64,000 bases of DNA from Macquaria australasica. Taxonomy: Eukaryota; Chordata; Actinopteri; Centrarchiformes; Percichthyidae. The position numbers and the translations under genes are program-made. Within the stretch, counting starts at the first letter, position 1, and every line of letters begins with the position of its first letter. The stretch is taken from the NCBI GenBank assembly GCA_005408345.1, contig SEMN01000226.1, forward strand, positions 744,001-808,000, written 5' to 3'. This document shows positions 45,746 through 58,849 of the stretch, piece after piece. Under the pieces are notes generated by a model. The model saw only the letters and a program-made list of their open reading frames with translations. It had not been told where the DNA came from and searched no databases.

Positions 45746-47559
45746 TGACAGGGATGAGAAAACCTGTAAGATTCATTGCAGGCATCAATCACTGAGTAAT
45801 TTGCTTCTACAGAAGGGCAATTGCTTTAACGTGTAAATATACGAAGGCCCTGAGGTGCAAAACATCCTGTACATAGCTGTGTGTATATATAGATTCCTGT
45901 GCATACCCGTGCATATTCAGATTCATTATATTGTTATTCTCGATACTCATTTAAGCCATTGATGAAGCACCTTTACAGCATGCACAGAATATAACCAGGC
46001 ACTATTATTGTATATATATATAGAGAGTCTGGTCCTAGTTTTTTCTTTCTATCTATCTATTCAGAAAATAAATGAACAGTTGGTGGAATAAGCTGCTCCT
46101 GCTTCCTTCATATGTGGTCGGTATTTCAACATCAAGCCTTTCTTAATATTGCAGAACAGTTACAGTTTAACAGCCTTCTATTTCCACATTTTGTTTTCAG
46201 AGCCTGAGTGGAAAAAGGCAGGGGGTTTTTTTTTGTCTTAAATTGCCTTTGTAACAGCATCAGGGATACCCATGCAGGTGCCAATAAAACAAGCTTCTCG
46301 GCTTTGAACAGAGGTGCTGAATTAATGTTGGAGGAAGGACCTCTGAGGATTTGTTGGCAGAAGCAGAATGAAAAGTGTGGGAGGGGAAAAGTGCACAGAT
46401 GCTGGCAGCAGGATGGAGTAGCACACATTAAATGGAACAGCTTTATGGCAACATGCTGTAGACACATTTCTCTGAAAGAAACATCACACAGGCATACATT
46501 CAAACTGCAGGTGGAAGTGGACCAAATTCTATTTTCTCCTCAACTATGTGACTCTGATCTATTTTGACACCATGTCCAGAAGAAAATCACACTGAATCTA
46601 TAATTCAGTACTCGGATTTGGGCTACTTTCATATAGTCCTGTATGATACATTGAGACTGTCCTCCCAGGGACAGTGAGGTGTTATATAATTATAAGGAAT
46701 GTTGCTTCCATGCAAGCAACACTAACTGGTGCATGTTTGAGAGCCTGCAAAAAAAACATGGCTGGAGAATGTGTCTGCATCAGTAATATAGCTCAAGACT
46801 TGAACAAAAGAAGTGATTGGATTTTTATGTAAATTTCATATTGAGTTAGAAAATATTTTACACAATAAACCCAGCTATGAGCCAGTGGAGCTCCATGGTG
46901 ATATTTTGATTTCATTTGAGCGTCTGTCGTTTGTATGTCTTTGGTATTGTTCTTTTGCACATGCAGACTTGTTCAGACTGTAATTTAGATGTTGGCCTCA
47001 TTGAAAACCATAATGTGAACAGTCTAACAAATAAAGGATCTGAGCAGTAAATCAGAACGTACCTTTGTCTGGTGTAAATCAACATTCCTAAGTCGAGGAT
47101 CTTTGAAAGAACAGACTCAACAGGGTGACCAGTGAGTAGGTGTGATGTAGATGTTACAGTAATATCTCCAAGTATTCATAATAGCCAAATCTAAGTATTA
47201 CCAAGGAAGTCCACTTCCAGTAATAGTTTAAATTTTTACCTTTAAACGTCTATTTTTACACACCAGATGGGTCTTGCTGTTAATTATTAATCTCAGTCAC
47301 AGGAATAACCTATCAAAGGATATTGGAGAACATTTGAAATCAGGAAATGGTCATGTTTCAGTGGCATTTTCGCCCACCTGCATGATTACGACATCCACCC
47401 TTCAGTGGTTTATCAGGATATTGGACATTCAAGGGAAACACTGACATTTGAGAGGGGCCGATAATGGCAGTGGGTGGATGTTGCAGGTATACGGCAGGCA
47501 GGGGCAATTTGTTGAAAGATAGGAAGGGTAGGAGGTTGTGGGCACATTATGAGGGAAAG
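45746..47559. other. intergenic, no gene seen
   Basis: Two overlapping antisense frames of 119 and 123 residues (46132-46567) show no family features. A short (TATA)n run lies at about 46010-46022. Nothing else is recognised. Confidence 0.6.
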
Positions 47560-48300
47560 ACATTCATTCAACCTTTATTTATATAGCATGGTCCAATGAG
47601 AGTTCACTCTCTTTTTCATGGGTGCCCTGTGTACGCAGGACAATAAAAGCAAGGGCAAAAATCCAACAGTTGGACAAACATAAAACTTACAAGGCTGCCA
47701 GTGTAGGATCAGGATAAAACTGAGAAAGGGTAAAAGAAAGGCACCAGCACTAGATAAAATCTGAACACACTAATATGGGATAAAAACAAAATTAACCTTA
47801 AAAATCTAAGATCTAACCATTGCAGGAGGTACACGAATAGTCAATGGTGTATTTTATAATCTGCCAAAGAAATCAGGTGATCCAACTTTAAATCCTGCTG
47901 AAGTTTATTCACGTACTCAGTGGAGCAAAACATGTAAAATACTTTTATTTTTTACTGTAACCAAGCCCTGTTTTGAATCGTGGAACCTCCAGAATGAGAC
48001 ACTCCTGGGATCTAGTAAAGCAGTGAGTTTGCCTATACTGTAGAAGAGAGGCAAGATACATGGCCTGTTTTCCTGGAAGTGCTTTATAAATGTACATGGA
48101 GGAGTGCAGGTCTCTTCAAACTGACAGAGGGCCAACTTACTTTTATGTACAAGTCACGGTGGTGAGTTCTTAAGCTTCTCCTGATATGAATCCCAGAGCG
48201 CTGTGATACAAAACACCTAAAGACTGAAGTGCAGACAGTGAAGCGTGCATGTAAATTATATCACCATAGTCCAGTGCTGACAAGATTATTATGGTTTGGG
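47560..48300 (-). repeat. possible long dispersed repeat
   Basis: The segment opens TTCATTCAACCTTTATTTATATAG and contains a TTTTCCTGGAAGTGCTTTATAAA-like block and AAATTATATCACCATAGTCC. These are features I associate with an old, widely dispersed fish retroposon in minus orientation. No other copy exists in this window, so the call rests on recollection only. Confidence 0.4.
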
Positions 48301-49755
48301 TGGAAAGACATGAGGGGTTGAGACAGTAATGTTTTCACTTTCATTTGGTTTATTATGACATGTTTCAGATCGTACCATATTTAGCCTGCAGACACAGCAA
48401 CATGCACATGTGCTGTATGCGATTTGAGCAATGAACAAGAAAATATGGGCTCTAAGAAAGGGGCTGGTATGTGGGAGGCATGTGTGCTTTGTCTTCACCC
48501 ACACTCAGACCTGTCAAACAAACAACACTCTTCTTCCACCCCCAACCTGCAGCAACCAATTGGTTTTCACTATCACAAAACTCAGTTTCTTTCCTCTTCC
48601 CCATACTTTCTCAAATAAGATCATCTGGAACAAGGTGTTTAATTATTGTGGATGACTAGAGGGAGCTATTAAACCTTTCTTGTGTACTCTCATAGGTTGG
48701 TTATGTAAGATGTCAAGTCAAAAAGGCAAAAGGAAAGTGCAACAATGCTTAATTATTCTACAACATTCCGCTATAATTTATTATTTGAATATTGTCTCAG
48801 ATAGTTCCAGAAAACAATTACCAAGTGTTTGTCGACTTTCCCTGCTTTATGTTTTGCTGCAGGAATGTAAAACTAAAAACTGTGGGAGGAAACAGAAATC
48901 CCTTTACTTCACTGAAAAGAAAAAAAAACATTTCCTGTAATGCAAGAAAATAAGGGTTCTTGGTCAAGGCCACTCAACTTTGTCACCAACGACAAAGGCT
49001 GACTATGAGATCCAAGTGATTTTTGTCTTGTTGTTACCCTTTTCCAAAATAATACAAACCATTCTCCTTTACGATCCTTTAAGAGAAGTCATAGATCACC
49101 TCTGCTTACTAAGTGGACCTTGGTATCACCAAGGTCTTGTTATCAGCTCCCTAACAGACATACAAACCTCTTCAGGTAATCGTGTCAGACAGGCTTCTAG
49201 GCATTAGTCTTAAATTCCCCTGCTGTGCTTCATCTCACTTCACCCCCCCCCCCGGTATTCCAGTATGTTTTTAAAGCATGGCCTTAAAAATGTATAAAAA
49301 TGTTATCCCTTTAGTCCTCTCTTGCCTCAAGAAAGCAGGATATGCTGTTGAAGAGCAAGATTGTGATATTTATTTCATTTGAAGGAATGGATTATTTAGC
49401 CTTGTAGCCAGTCATCACAACAGGAAGACTGTGAGAAATCGAGGTGGACAGTGACTTCCTGGAAAAGAGCAAGTATCAGCCAATACTGTCCACAGCCAGT
49501 AATGCCAGGCGAAAGGAGGTGTTGAAGCAGACACTGTACAACAGGAAGAAGAGAGGTGATTTCTTGATAGGGGTGAGTGTGACAATCCCCCGGGGGATAA
49601 AGCTTTCTGTTCTCCAGAGGAAACATTGTCCAAAATCGCTGTTATCCATAAAGTTTGCTGTATCAAGAGTACAACAGTTCTGGTGGCCGCCCCTTCTGTC
49701 ACGTTTAAACACAAAGATGGGGTTTGGAGAGGTGGAGTGGGGTGGAGGGTGCTGA
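48301..49755. other. intergenic, no gene seen
   Basis: Several overlapping open frames on both strands (48424-48659, 49396-49766) lack start contexts, splice logic and recognised motifs. A C-tract lies at 49243-49253. Confidence 0.6.
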
Positions 49756-49760
49756 GGTTT

Positions 49761-50237
49761 TGTCACGGCTCTGCCGTGCTCATTGGGTTTCCTTATGTTT
49801 CTGGTGTTTTCCCCTCCCTTTTGTGTGTTGTGCTGTCTCTCTGTCTGTGTGTTTTGTGTGTCTACTGGGAAGGCGGAGCTGCCATCTCACCTCCTGCTCA
49901 GCTGTGCAATCAGCGCACCTGCTATCCATCAACTCATCAGCCTGCAGTATTTCTACCCTGGTTTTCCATCCACTCATCGCCAGATCATTGCTCCATTTTG
50001 CTTGGTTCATGTCATCCTCTGGGTTTGCCCGTTCTCCTGTGTGCTCCGCCTGCCTGCTTTCTGCCTCAGCCAGCCTCGCCTTCCTCCTCATCTGTCTCCC
50101 ACTCACCTCCATCGGATCAGGCCCACCATCTGCCTTTCCTGCCAACTCCCCCTTCCCTCGAATAATAAACTACTAACCATTCATCCTACTCGGTGTCCGT
50201 GTCCTGCACTTGGGTCCTCTCAGCTAATCATGTCACA
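49761..50237 (+). mobile_element. solo LTR (477 bp) with 5-bp target-site duplication
   Basis: The element begins TGTCACGG and ends ATGTCACA, the TG...CA ends expected of an LTR. GGTTT occurs immediately before (49756-49760) and immediately after (50238-50242), a perfect 5-bp target duplication. An AATAAA lies at 50164-50169 near the 3' end, fixing plus orientation. No internal retroelement sequence or second LTR is present, so it is the product of LTR-LTR recombination. The overlapping 120-179-residue frames inside it are not genes. Confidence 0.87.
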
Positions 50238-50242
50238 GGTTT

Positions 50243-52024
50243 TGGCTTTATTTATCAGTGAGAATCTCCCATGATGCTCAGCTTTAGCTGACAGTTGCTC
50301 AAAAGTGGAAGGAGGCAAAGGTCAAGTATTATTTAAATGCAGTTCCTCTCTCCCCTCCACTCTGTCTGCATGCAGGCTTATTGACCTGGCCTCCACCAGA
50401 CTGGGCAAATGCACAGCCAGTTAATCATTCACTCGGCTCATCGTTCACTTTGAGATGAATCATTATTTTCTCTGTCCGATCCTGGAGAGAATTAGAGAAC
50501 TCATTAATCCAATAATAGTCAGGACACAAACTGAATTACCTTTCCAATGAATAACTATCACAAAAGCTGATTGATAAGAGACAAGATAAGGGGAGCAGAG
50601 CAATGTCTTTGTGGTACACAATCGAGGTGTTGCCTGTTAGAAAAGCACTTTGGAAATCTGCATAAACACTGCAAACACTGCAAACAGATTGCATAACTGG
50701 GTAGAAGATTAAGCAAATGGAAATAGTCTTTTGATATGAAGTAGCTCTCAGAGGCTTTGGCACATTGTGCTGCTACGTAGGATCCAACTAAATATTTAAC
50801 ACCTAAGCTGCTCTTCTTATGGGCACAATGGTGTCCCTTCTTTCAAGTATAATTAAATTTCCTCTTTGCCTCAGCCAAGGGCTATTTTGAGAACCTGGCT
50901 CTTATTTGTTCCAAGCACGAGAAAATCATTAACGCAAACATAGGCTTAATACAGATTTGAGGACATTTTACCTTCCAGCTTTGACAACAGAGGCCGAGTA
51001 GTTGACTCAAAAGGAGCCAAATCAGATTTTATATGATGTATGAAACATAAACCTTTCACAAGCTGAAAGGTGTCCCAGGGGTGTTATATAAGAAATAAAA
51101 ACATATAGGGAAATGCTTTAATATAAGGTGCAAGCAGGTCTTAGCTAGAAGAAATGCTAATAACTTCATTAAAAACAGATTAATCCTAATTAATTCTGGT
51201 TTGGCATTAAAAGAGGTGTTGACTGTGGCATCAGCTGACTGGATGCACAAACAAGACTTTGGAAAATACCGACAGTGTTTGAACCTTTTAAACCAATAAA
51301 TGCGTAAAAAAAAAGTGTAATTGATCAAAACCACTCCTACAAAACCCACATCTATTTGATATATATCACAGATTATATAAATCCAGGGCTGTACAGGATT
51401 TCCCTCTTGATCAACACACTCTTCACCCTCTAGGATGAATTTATGACTTCCTGCAAACGGCTGCATATACTATTTATATATTTCATCATTAGGGAATAAA
51501 ACTGATCAGTGTAAGAGGTGAATAATTTCATAGCTGATGTGGGCTAGCTTCTCCCCCCTATCCATGAGCACTGCAGATAGATAATATAACACACTGCAGA
51601 GTGCACTGAAACTGAACACTGTTTAAATATTTTATAAAGACACTTTTTTTTTGCTTGTACAACACAGACTTGGAGTGTTTAATGAAATATTTCTCATATG
51701 TATGAGCAGGAAATATCCTGACTTTTTAGACAACCACATGTACCCATGATATGACTTCCGTCTGTGTCAGTAGCCAAGAATTTAATATTGTAGGGCTGAG
51801 AATCACAGGGTAAATCATATGATATGATATAACACAGTTTTCCTTACGTTGATAGCAGTATCACTACATGGGCAATTCTATGATATGCAATATCTCACAA
51901 GGAAAAAGAAAGTGTATTATTATATTAACCTGTACCGATATACACTACAAAATGAAAAGTTCAATTTTACAAATAGCTGAGACAAAACAGTGTGTACTAA
52001 AATGGAGATAATCAGATGTCTTTT
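50243..52024. other. intergenic, possible conserved non-coding segment at left
   Basis: The stretch 50270-50530 is repeat-free and moderately GC, with homeodomain-type TTAATCATTCACT and ATTAATCC words. It is a candidate enhancer-like element by appearance only. The minus frame at 51056-51466 (136 residues) has no recognised domain. Confidence 0.4.
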
Positions 52025-52395
52025 AAGCGATGGTAGCAACATGGCTCTATGGATGGCAATGTCGGTCTGATGGTCGGTCAGTCCACCACTTTGGTCCAGA
52101 CTACTGGATGGATTGCCATGAAATTCTGTACAGGCATTCATGGCCCTCAGAGGATGAATCCTACTGACTTCTTCTCTAGCGTCACCTGGAGGGTTGACAT
52201 ATGTGGTTTTGAGTGAAATGTCTCAACAAATATTGGATGGATTATCATGAAATTTGGTACACACATTCATGTCCCCCTCTGGATACATACATAGCTTTGG
52301 TGAATCCTTAACTTTTCATCTAGCGCCACCATCAGCTCAAATTTTTATTTTACCTGCAAAACTAATGACATTCCCATCAGCAGCAGCTGTACTTT
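52025..52395. repeat. dispersed teleost repeat, family C copy 2
   Basis: Shared blocks with 25525-25985 are CTCTATGGATGGCAATGTCG, GTCAGTCCACCACTTTGGTC, GGATGGATTGCCATGAAATT and GTGAAATGTCTCAACAA. It ends with AGCTGTACTTTGT and TTTGCAAATATTAGCA, a block shared with copy 3. Confidence 0.85.
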
Positions 52396-52506
52396 GTCTT
52401 TACTGATTTGCAAATATTAGCAAGCTAAAACACTAGACTAAGATGGTGAACATGGTAAACATTATACCTACTAAACATGGTACTGTCAGCACCACAAAAC
52501 AAGATT

Positions 52507-52895
52507 GTGTTCGAAATCGCATACTAACATACTGCCTACTATATATTCAATCAGTATGTACTGCATACTGCCTACTATATATTCAATCAGTATGTACTGC
52601 CTACTGCCTACTAAATGAACAATTAAGTATGCCAATTACCAGCAGACTGTTCACACTGAAGTACACTCAAGCATGACAATCATGGGACTGCTTCAAATGA
52701 CTATCGATCACATTACCTGCCTTTTGGGTAGAGTATGTCCAGTAAGGTCGCGCTGCATACTCGGGAATTCTTGCTAATGTAGTATACATCCGGGCATTTC
52801 TCACGTACACATACTATGCAGTTGGAACGCACTACATATTCAATTTGATGTCATACTTTGCATGAATAGTGCATTAGTATGCGATTCCGAAACAC
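52507..52895. repeat. MITE with TTCGAAATCGCATACTA-type inverted termini
   Basis: The left end GTGTTCGAAATCGCATACTA and the right end, whose reverse complement is GTGTTTCGGAATCGCATACT, are inverted termini. An internal block ACTGCCTACTATATATTCAA followed by CAGTATGTACTGC is tandemly duplicated at 52530-52600. It is non-coding. Confidence 0.8.
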
Positions 52896-55019
52896 AGTAG
52901 CTATCCCCCGAGGGACTATATGAGCTGTTTCCCTGCCTTTACCTGCCCTGAATCATGCATCTGCTACCTGACTTGTTTCCTTTTTGCACCCAGTGAGTTT
53001 ACTTGCTCTCAATGGCTGCCGCTAGACACTTCAGCACTTGGTTATGTCTCCAGGTGTATCGCCTTTGAGACAGGCTTTATTTTACACCCTGACATAATGT
53101 GCAGAAGTGAAGATATACCTGAACATAAAGGATATGTTGGGTCCTCGCCTATCCATTTACTAAGATTTTGGGGAGAGCTTCCACGCGCCACACTTCCCCC
53201 AGCTAAGTAATTTATTTTCTACACTTTCCCAACTGATCCGCTGACCCTGCTTTGCCTCAGAGATTGCTCTTACACATCTAGCAGCTTCTTCTTGCCTCTG
53301 AATCTCCTCTACAACCAGTTTCCTCTTGCCAACTGCTGTTGCTTTGCTCCATGTAGGTTGTGCTATGCTTAATCCAATACATATAACAATATATCGTGAT
53401 GTTTACTATTTGTACCATTCTGGGAGAATACCTTTGAGACATTATATATGATTCATCCATTGGGAAACATCTTGAACTGTGGCCCACAGGGAGATGTAAG
53501 TGTGCAGTAGAATGTGAAAAATGGATTACAAAGAGTCCAGCTTGGTGCCAATGATAAAAGAGGAAGATTATAAGTTCTTGGGCTGAATCTCTAGCAAGAT
53601 GAGAGATTAGAGCTATGAGTGGGTGAACGGGATTGTCTTTGTCAAGGTTCACACCTCAACAAACACCACGAAGCCCACAGGCACAGGAAAAACATGAGGA
53701 ATAAAAATAAATGAACGAAGGAGTTTTCTTTGTGTCACTAATAAATGGGCACAATTTAACTCCTCAAGTGTAACACAATGATTATGGACCTGACATGAAA
53801 ACTGAATTTGCTCTTTTAATAAATGTTGAGTAAAAGTTTGTGTTGCTTCAGCTCAAAAAGTAAATAAACTCAAAATATGGCTATATTTGGCTAGGGCAGG
53901 TGAATCAGAAGTCACTTTTAAATCTGCATCAGGCTGTTCTATTGCCTTGATATCTAGCTGAGAGTAGTTTAGACAACCTCAGCTCATCAAAGACGTTCTC
54001 ATGTAAAGGCACACATTGATTTGTCTCGTATCCTGCTGACAGGCTGGTCGTTACATCGATGAGAAGAGAGAGGACTGAGAGTACTTTATCTTCCCTTCCT
54101 CTCCAACAGGAGGTGAAATGAGACCCTGGCAGACACTCTTGAAGTCTCTGCTCTGCCTGGTGAAAATATGACAGCTCTCTGGCAAGCGCATAATTGCCAC
54201 GGGGGGTGGAGGGTCACGTCCGCTCCAATATATGGAATATGGAAACTTGTCCCCCCTTAATGGTCCTAATTTACCTGTGTACTTTGTTCTGTGTTTTACT
54301 AAACATCCAACGTGTAGCTGCTTGGTTAAAGAGAAATACACAACATTTGATAGTTTTTACAAAACAAGCTCTTATATGGACTGTGCCCAGGTGTGTGCGC
54401 ATTTGGATACAAACAGGAGCCAGACTGACTGGTGAGACAGTTGGTTTGATTTTGTCAGACTGTCTACATAAGGAGCCAAGCCGACCTGCTGATTCTGGTG
54501 TGGCATAATACCTCAGATTGAATGAGCACAGGCACAGCTTAATTTTCCAAATCAGCAACATTGACCATTAATGCCTTATTTTAATTTGCTGACATCTGTA
54601 TATATTACTTGGTTCACCCCAATGAAGATTTCGCCCTTGCTCTCCAGGGATACAGAAGGACAGCTGACTTGTCTTACACTTCCCTCCACTGCTTATCTAT
54701 GCATCAGGATATGTTCTCACACTAAAAGCTAAAGGCAAAGTCAATGTGATCAGATCCTCCAAAATGTTATTTCAGGCCAGCGATGTCTTTAACGTCACTG
54801 GCTCAAACCATAATTGGAAATAATTCTCTGACTGTGTATAAACATTCACAGAGATGAATATTTCCCAGTTTTTTCAGTAAAAGTATGCTAAACTGATTTT
54901 CAAGTACTTTCTTCTGTGACTGTCTAAACTGCACTGGGAAACTGGCAGTGAGACATACAGTTAAGTGTTGGAAAAATTCAGACCTCTGTATCAAGAAATG
55001 ATGTAGCATGCGATTGAAT
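52896..55019. other. intergenic, no gene seen
   Basis: Open frames at 52920-53210, 53278-53652 and 54051-54561 have no recognised domain and overlap one another on opposite strands. The stretch 54040-54200 is repeat-free and GC-balanced. Nothing specific is identified. Confidence 0.6.
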
Positions 55020-55330
55020 TTGATCCAGACTGAAATATCTAAACAACTATTGCTGATATATTGTGCAGACATTCATTTTTCCTACTGACTTTGGTGATCC
55101 CCTGACTTGATCACTTCACATTAGCGCCATCATCAGGTCACAATTTTTATTTGTCCAATATTTTGCTTTATGACCCATCAGCCTCAGCTGTACTTCATGT
55201 TTTGTGCTAATTAGCAAATATTAGCATGCTAAAACAGAAAACAACGATGTGAACATGGGAGACCATGTTAGCATTTAGCTAACCTGGCACGGCTGTAGTC
55301 TTACTAAAGAGACAATATGGTGAGTCAAAC
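55020..55330. repeat. dispersed teleost repeat, family C copy 3
   Basis: The copy contains CCAGACTGAAATATCTAAAC, CTTTGGTGATCCCCTGAC, AGCGCCATCATCAGGTCA, CAGCTGTACTTCATG, GCTAATTAGCAAATATTAGC and ACCATGTTAGCATTTAGCTA. It covers the 3' half of the family. Confidence 0.85.
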
Positions 55331-57078
55331 TTTTTCTTGACAAAATACCTGCTTGCTGCTGTTTATTTCATTGTTTGGGCAGAGCAGTATCACATTTACA
55401 GCGCCTGCACTGGAAGATAGAACACTCTTCTCTCTCTCCTCGTTTTGTGATTTAGGTTGTTAAGATAAGTGTTTTGTTTAATAGGTGCAAAGGTGAAGTA
55501 TATTATTTTTACAGAAGATATCCTGCCTAATGCATTGTTAAGGCACTCATGGTACTTTAACGGACCATTGTGGCTAACACCACCTACACACTTATCTTGT
55601 AACAAAGCAGACTGAAGGAAAAACATTTTGATGTCAGCAAAACTAAAATGACTGAAATCCGGGAACATTATTGGTATAAAGTTTGATGTTATTACATCAA
55701 ACGTATCCTTTGTAGAGCATCCAGTGAGGTAATTTTTAGTCATGCTCAAGTAAAATAAGGATGTAAATAAAAGGCAGGGATGGAGGGAAGTGTATTCAGG
55801 TGTGACCAGCCAGCTGCCCCAGACCTTATTCATATTTCACCACGAGACAGAATATGATATGTGAATAAATCACTCACGTCAGCAAAAGCTCGGGGGAGAC
55901 AAATGACAGTGTGAGAAGAAGATAGAGAGAGTGAACTGTGTGAATTAATAACGGGCCAAAAGAAAGTTCAAGTAAAAAGGAGAGCTATAGCGCGAGCAGT
56001 GAAGATTTCATTTTAATGAGCATGCTTCATTAGTGGGATTTGGGGCACTCGTCACAAAATGGCACAGATCATATTTCAAGGTTTTTCTCACACAGGAATA
56101 ACATCTGCCACGAATAACAACCTGCTCGTTACAAAGAAAATGAAAACACCCCATACAATAATGATTTGTAGCTTTTGAGACACCTGGACCGAAGATGCCC
56201 TGACTCCAATATGTGCATTGATATTATTAGTGTCCATAAAAACAGCAATAACGACATGATTCATATGGAATATTTCCATCCACGGGCTCAAACAACACCA
56301 ATTACCTTGAAAACCGTAAAGCCCTCGTCTCTCAGTGAAAGAAAAACATCCCAGACAGCTGAAAGTAGGCCCAGGAGGAAGGCAGCGGGAAATGAAAATG
56401 ATGGATGATTACACTGAGGATGCAATGCTTTTGCACCAAAAAGGCCTGATTGCACTGCCTCGTTACTTCATCTCCCGGTCACAAAGCTGCTGTGTGTGGA
56501 AATGCCAAACGTTTCCTCGTACACAATAGTTCAGCGCCTGTGCATTTGCTTGGGGTCAAGAGCTCTCCTGGCTGACATTTTGATGGTGTCGGTGGAAGAT
56601 AAATTTGATGACACATCTCCCAGACTCACCATTAAGACTTATGTTGTCATATAATAACTGAATGTTAATTGTCTTTATTTGTCATTTACAGTATTCCATT
56701 TATCATCAGCAATATAGTAATCTAAACAGTGAGGCAGGTTGTTGCACTGATCCTAGTAAATGGAGCATAGCTCTGCATGTTTTTCCCTGTGGCACTCTGA
56801 AACATTATTAAACCAACTGCACAGCCTGACTGCACACGCCAGACTGTGGAAATCAGTATCTGCAATGTCTGCTGTTTGACTGCCAGTCATTCCTCTCTTC
56901 TGCAAATTTTGACTTGTTGATTCAGGCTCAACTCACATTAACCAGTAGTTTTCATTTTCACATTTTCACCCATTATCATTTATGATTTTAGTATTTTTAA
57001 GACTGTACTTTTGACTTTAATGATCTGCTTTTGTCCTATTGCACTGTAACACCTCAGGGGTTAAAATTAACCATTTTT
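55331..57078. other. intergenic, possible conserved non-coding segment
   Basis: The minus frame at 55396-55833 has no recognised features. The stretch 56020-56560 is repeat-free and compositionally even, with GAGCATGCTTCATTAGTGGG and CACCTGGACC words, and is a candidate conserved element by appearance only. Confidence 0.45.
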
Positions 57079-57082
57079 TTAA

Positions 57083-57712
57083 GGAATAGTGTGCAATTTT
57101 GGGAAATACACTTATTTGCTTTCTTGCTGAGAGTAAGTTCGGAAGATCGATACCACTCTCATCTGTCTGCTAAACATGAAGCTACAGCCAGTCAGTTAGC
57201 TTAGCTTAGCATAAAGGGTAATAGTTAGCCGGGCTTTGTCTGAAGGTAACAAAATCCACCTACGAGCACCTCTAAAACTCACTGATGAACATGTTATATC
57301 TTGTTTGTTGAATTCAAACAAAAACTGAAAAAAGTGTAAAAACGACAATTTGAAAATTGAATATAAATATATCCTGCACATACAGATTAAACAAACAAGA
57401 CAGAATGTGTTAATTTGTGAGTTTTTTCTTTCCTCTTACTATGTTTATTGTGACCATTATGCACCAAAATAAACACATTTCTTGTATGTAAAGCTACTTG
57501 GCAATAAACCCATTTCTGGTAGGTGGATTTTGTCAACTTCAGACAGAGCCAAGCTAGCTGTTTCCCCCTGTTTTCAGTCTTTATGCTAAGCTAAGCTAAC
57601 CAGCTGTAGCATCATATTTAGCAGACAGATATGAGAGTGGCATCGAACTTCTCGTCTAACTCTCAGCAAGAAAGCAAATAAGCACATTTCCCAAAAATGT
57701 TGAACTATTCCT
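57083..57712. mobile_element. 630-bp fold-back MITE with about 185-bp inverted arms, flanked by TTAA
   Basis: The left arm (57083-about 57262) begins GGAATAGTGTGCAATTTTGG and runs through TTATTTGCTTTCTTGCTGAG, TTAGCTTAGCTTAGCATAAA and ACAAAATCCACCTAC. The right arm (about 57519-57712) is its imperfect reverse complement. TTAA lies at 57079-57082 and 57713-57716, suggesting a TTAA target duplication, although the termini are offset by one base. The interior has no coding capacity. Confidence 0.85.
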
Positions 57713-57716
57713 TTAA

Positions 57717-58849
57717 ATACAGCAACTGTCCTTCCATGATCTGAGTACTGTATGTATGTGTGTTTGTGTAGGAGAAGCTATATATGATGAGGGTCACAGG
57801 AGTCCATGACTTTGACAGAAATAATGAACTGTGAGACTGTGAAACCATGCTCTGAGCTGAACAGAGCAGAACAAGACACAACCTCATAGGTGAAAGCAGA
57901 GAGATCAAGAGCCCCAACTGTGTCTGTCTGGAAAATGAAGTTACAGGATGATTAGAGCCAGGAACTGGATCACTTCATCTCTGCAAATGCCGTTTCATTA
58001 AATCCTACTAAAGGCCATAATGGACTCCAAAAAAAACAAAAACAAAAAACCCCAACAACTAAAAGGAGTCAAAACGTTTAGAAATAAGCACAGATGGTAG
58101 TCTCTTTATTACTGACAATTCAATTAAGTGTATCTGAATAACCCTCATGGAATAAATGAAACACATTTGGCACTCCAAACAAAGACAATAATCTTTTGCA
58201 AATACTAGTCACTGTAAATCTTCCTGTCATATTATAATGATTTTAAATAACAACACAGAAAGAGTGGAATGAATCACAGGATATCATTAAAAAACTAGAT
58301 TGTGTTGTTACACTGCTATATAGATCTATGACTCCAGCAGTGGAGGGGGCACTATGGAAGCTTGAAAAGCGTCTATATATAGATGTATAGATCAGTCTCT
58401 TCACTTAAATACATATATTGGAATTGAGAAGGTACTTTTGTAAAAGAGAAGGGGAGATATAGAGAAGTTACATTTTGGATATCTAAATGTGGTACTTTAA
58501 ACCCTCTGTGTTATATTTGGAATAAATTAAAAGATGTATGTCTTTAGGTCAACTGTAGATTGATTTTGAAATAATTTCTGGTTATACATAAATATTAAGA
58601 GATGGAGGAGATTTTAGACTCTGTTTTAAAAGATGAGATTCAACCTTTTATCCACTGATGGGTTAAGATGAAAAATGATTTTTGCTGAGGAATATTCTGA
58701 AAAGTTGGTTGCAATATTGTTTGTTTTTTGTATTCATGGCCACAGAGAAGAGTTGTGCAACGTGTTTATTTTTGATGGCCGCTGAAGCTCACACTGGTTT
58801 GCGCCTCACTGAGTGCACTCTCAAAGTTAGAAATTATCAGAGGCTATAG
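57717..58849. other. intergenic, no gene seen
   Basis: AT-rich sequence with short local palindromes around 58316-58400 (repeated TATAGATCTATG and CTATATATAG words). No exon or named repeat is identified. Confidence 0.6.

Noticed and set aside
46132..46567. Pair of overlapping antisense frames of 119 and 123 residues
   Set aside because: Mutually antisense, no motif, and a T-tract (Phe/Lys run) lies in the middle.
49626..50274. Three overlapping plus-strand open frames of 150-179 residues and a 121-residue minus frame
   Set aside because: They lie in the solo LTR at 49761-50237, are Ser/Pro/Cys-rich without domains, and overlap in several frames at once.
51056..51466. 136-residue minus-strand open frame
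   Set aside because: Hydrophobic composition reflects AT-rich DNA; no family motif or conserved start context.
53278..53652. 124-residue minus-strand open frame
   Set aside because: No domain or conserved motif; lies in unannotated intergenic DNA next to a MITE.
55396..55833. 145-residue minus-strand open frame
   Set aside because: No recognisable domain, no splice partners, no promoter context; its length is compatible with chance in 64 kb of six frames.
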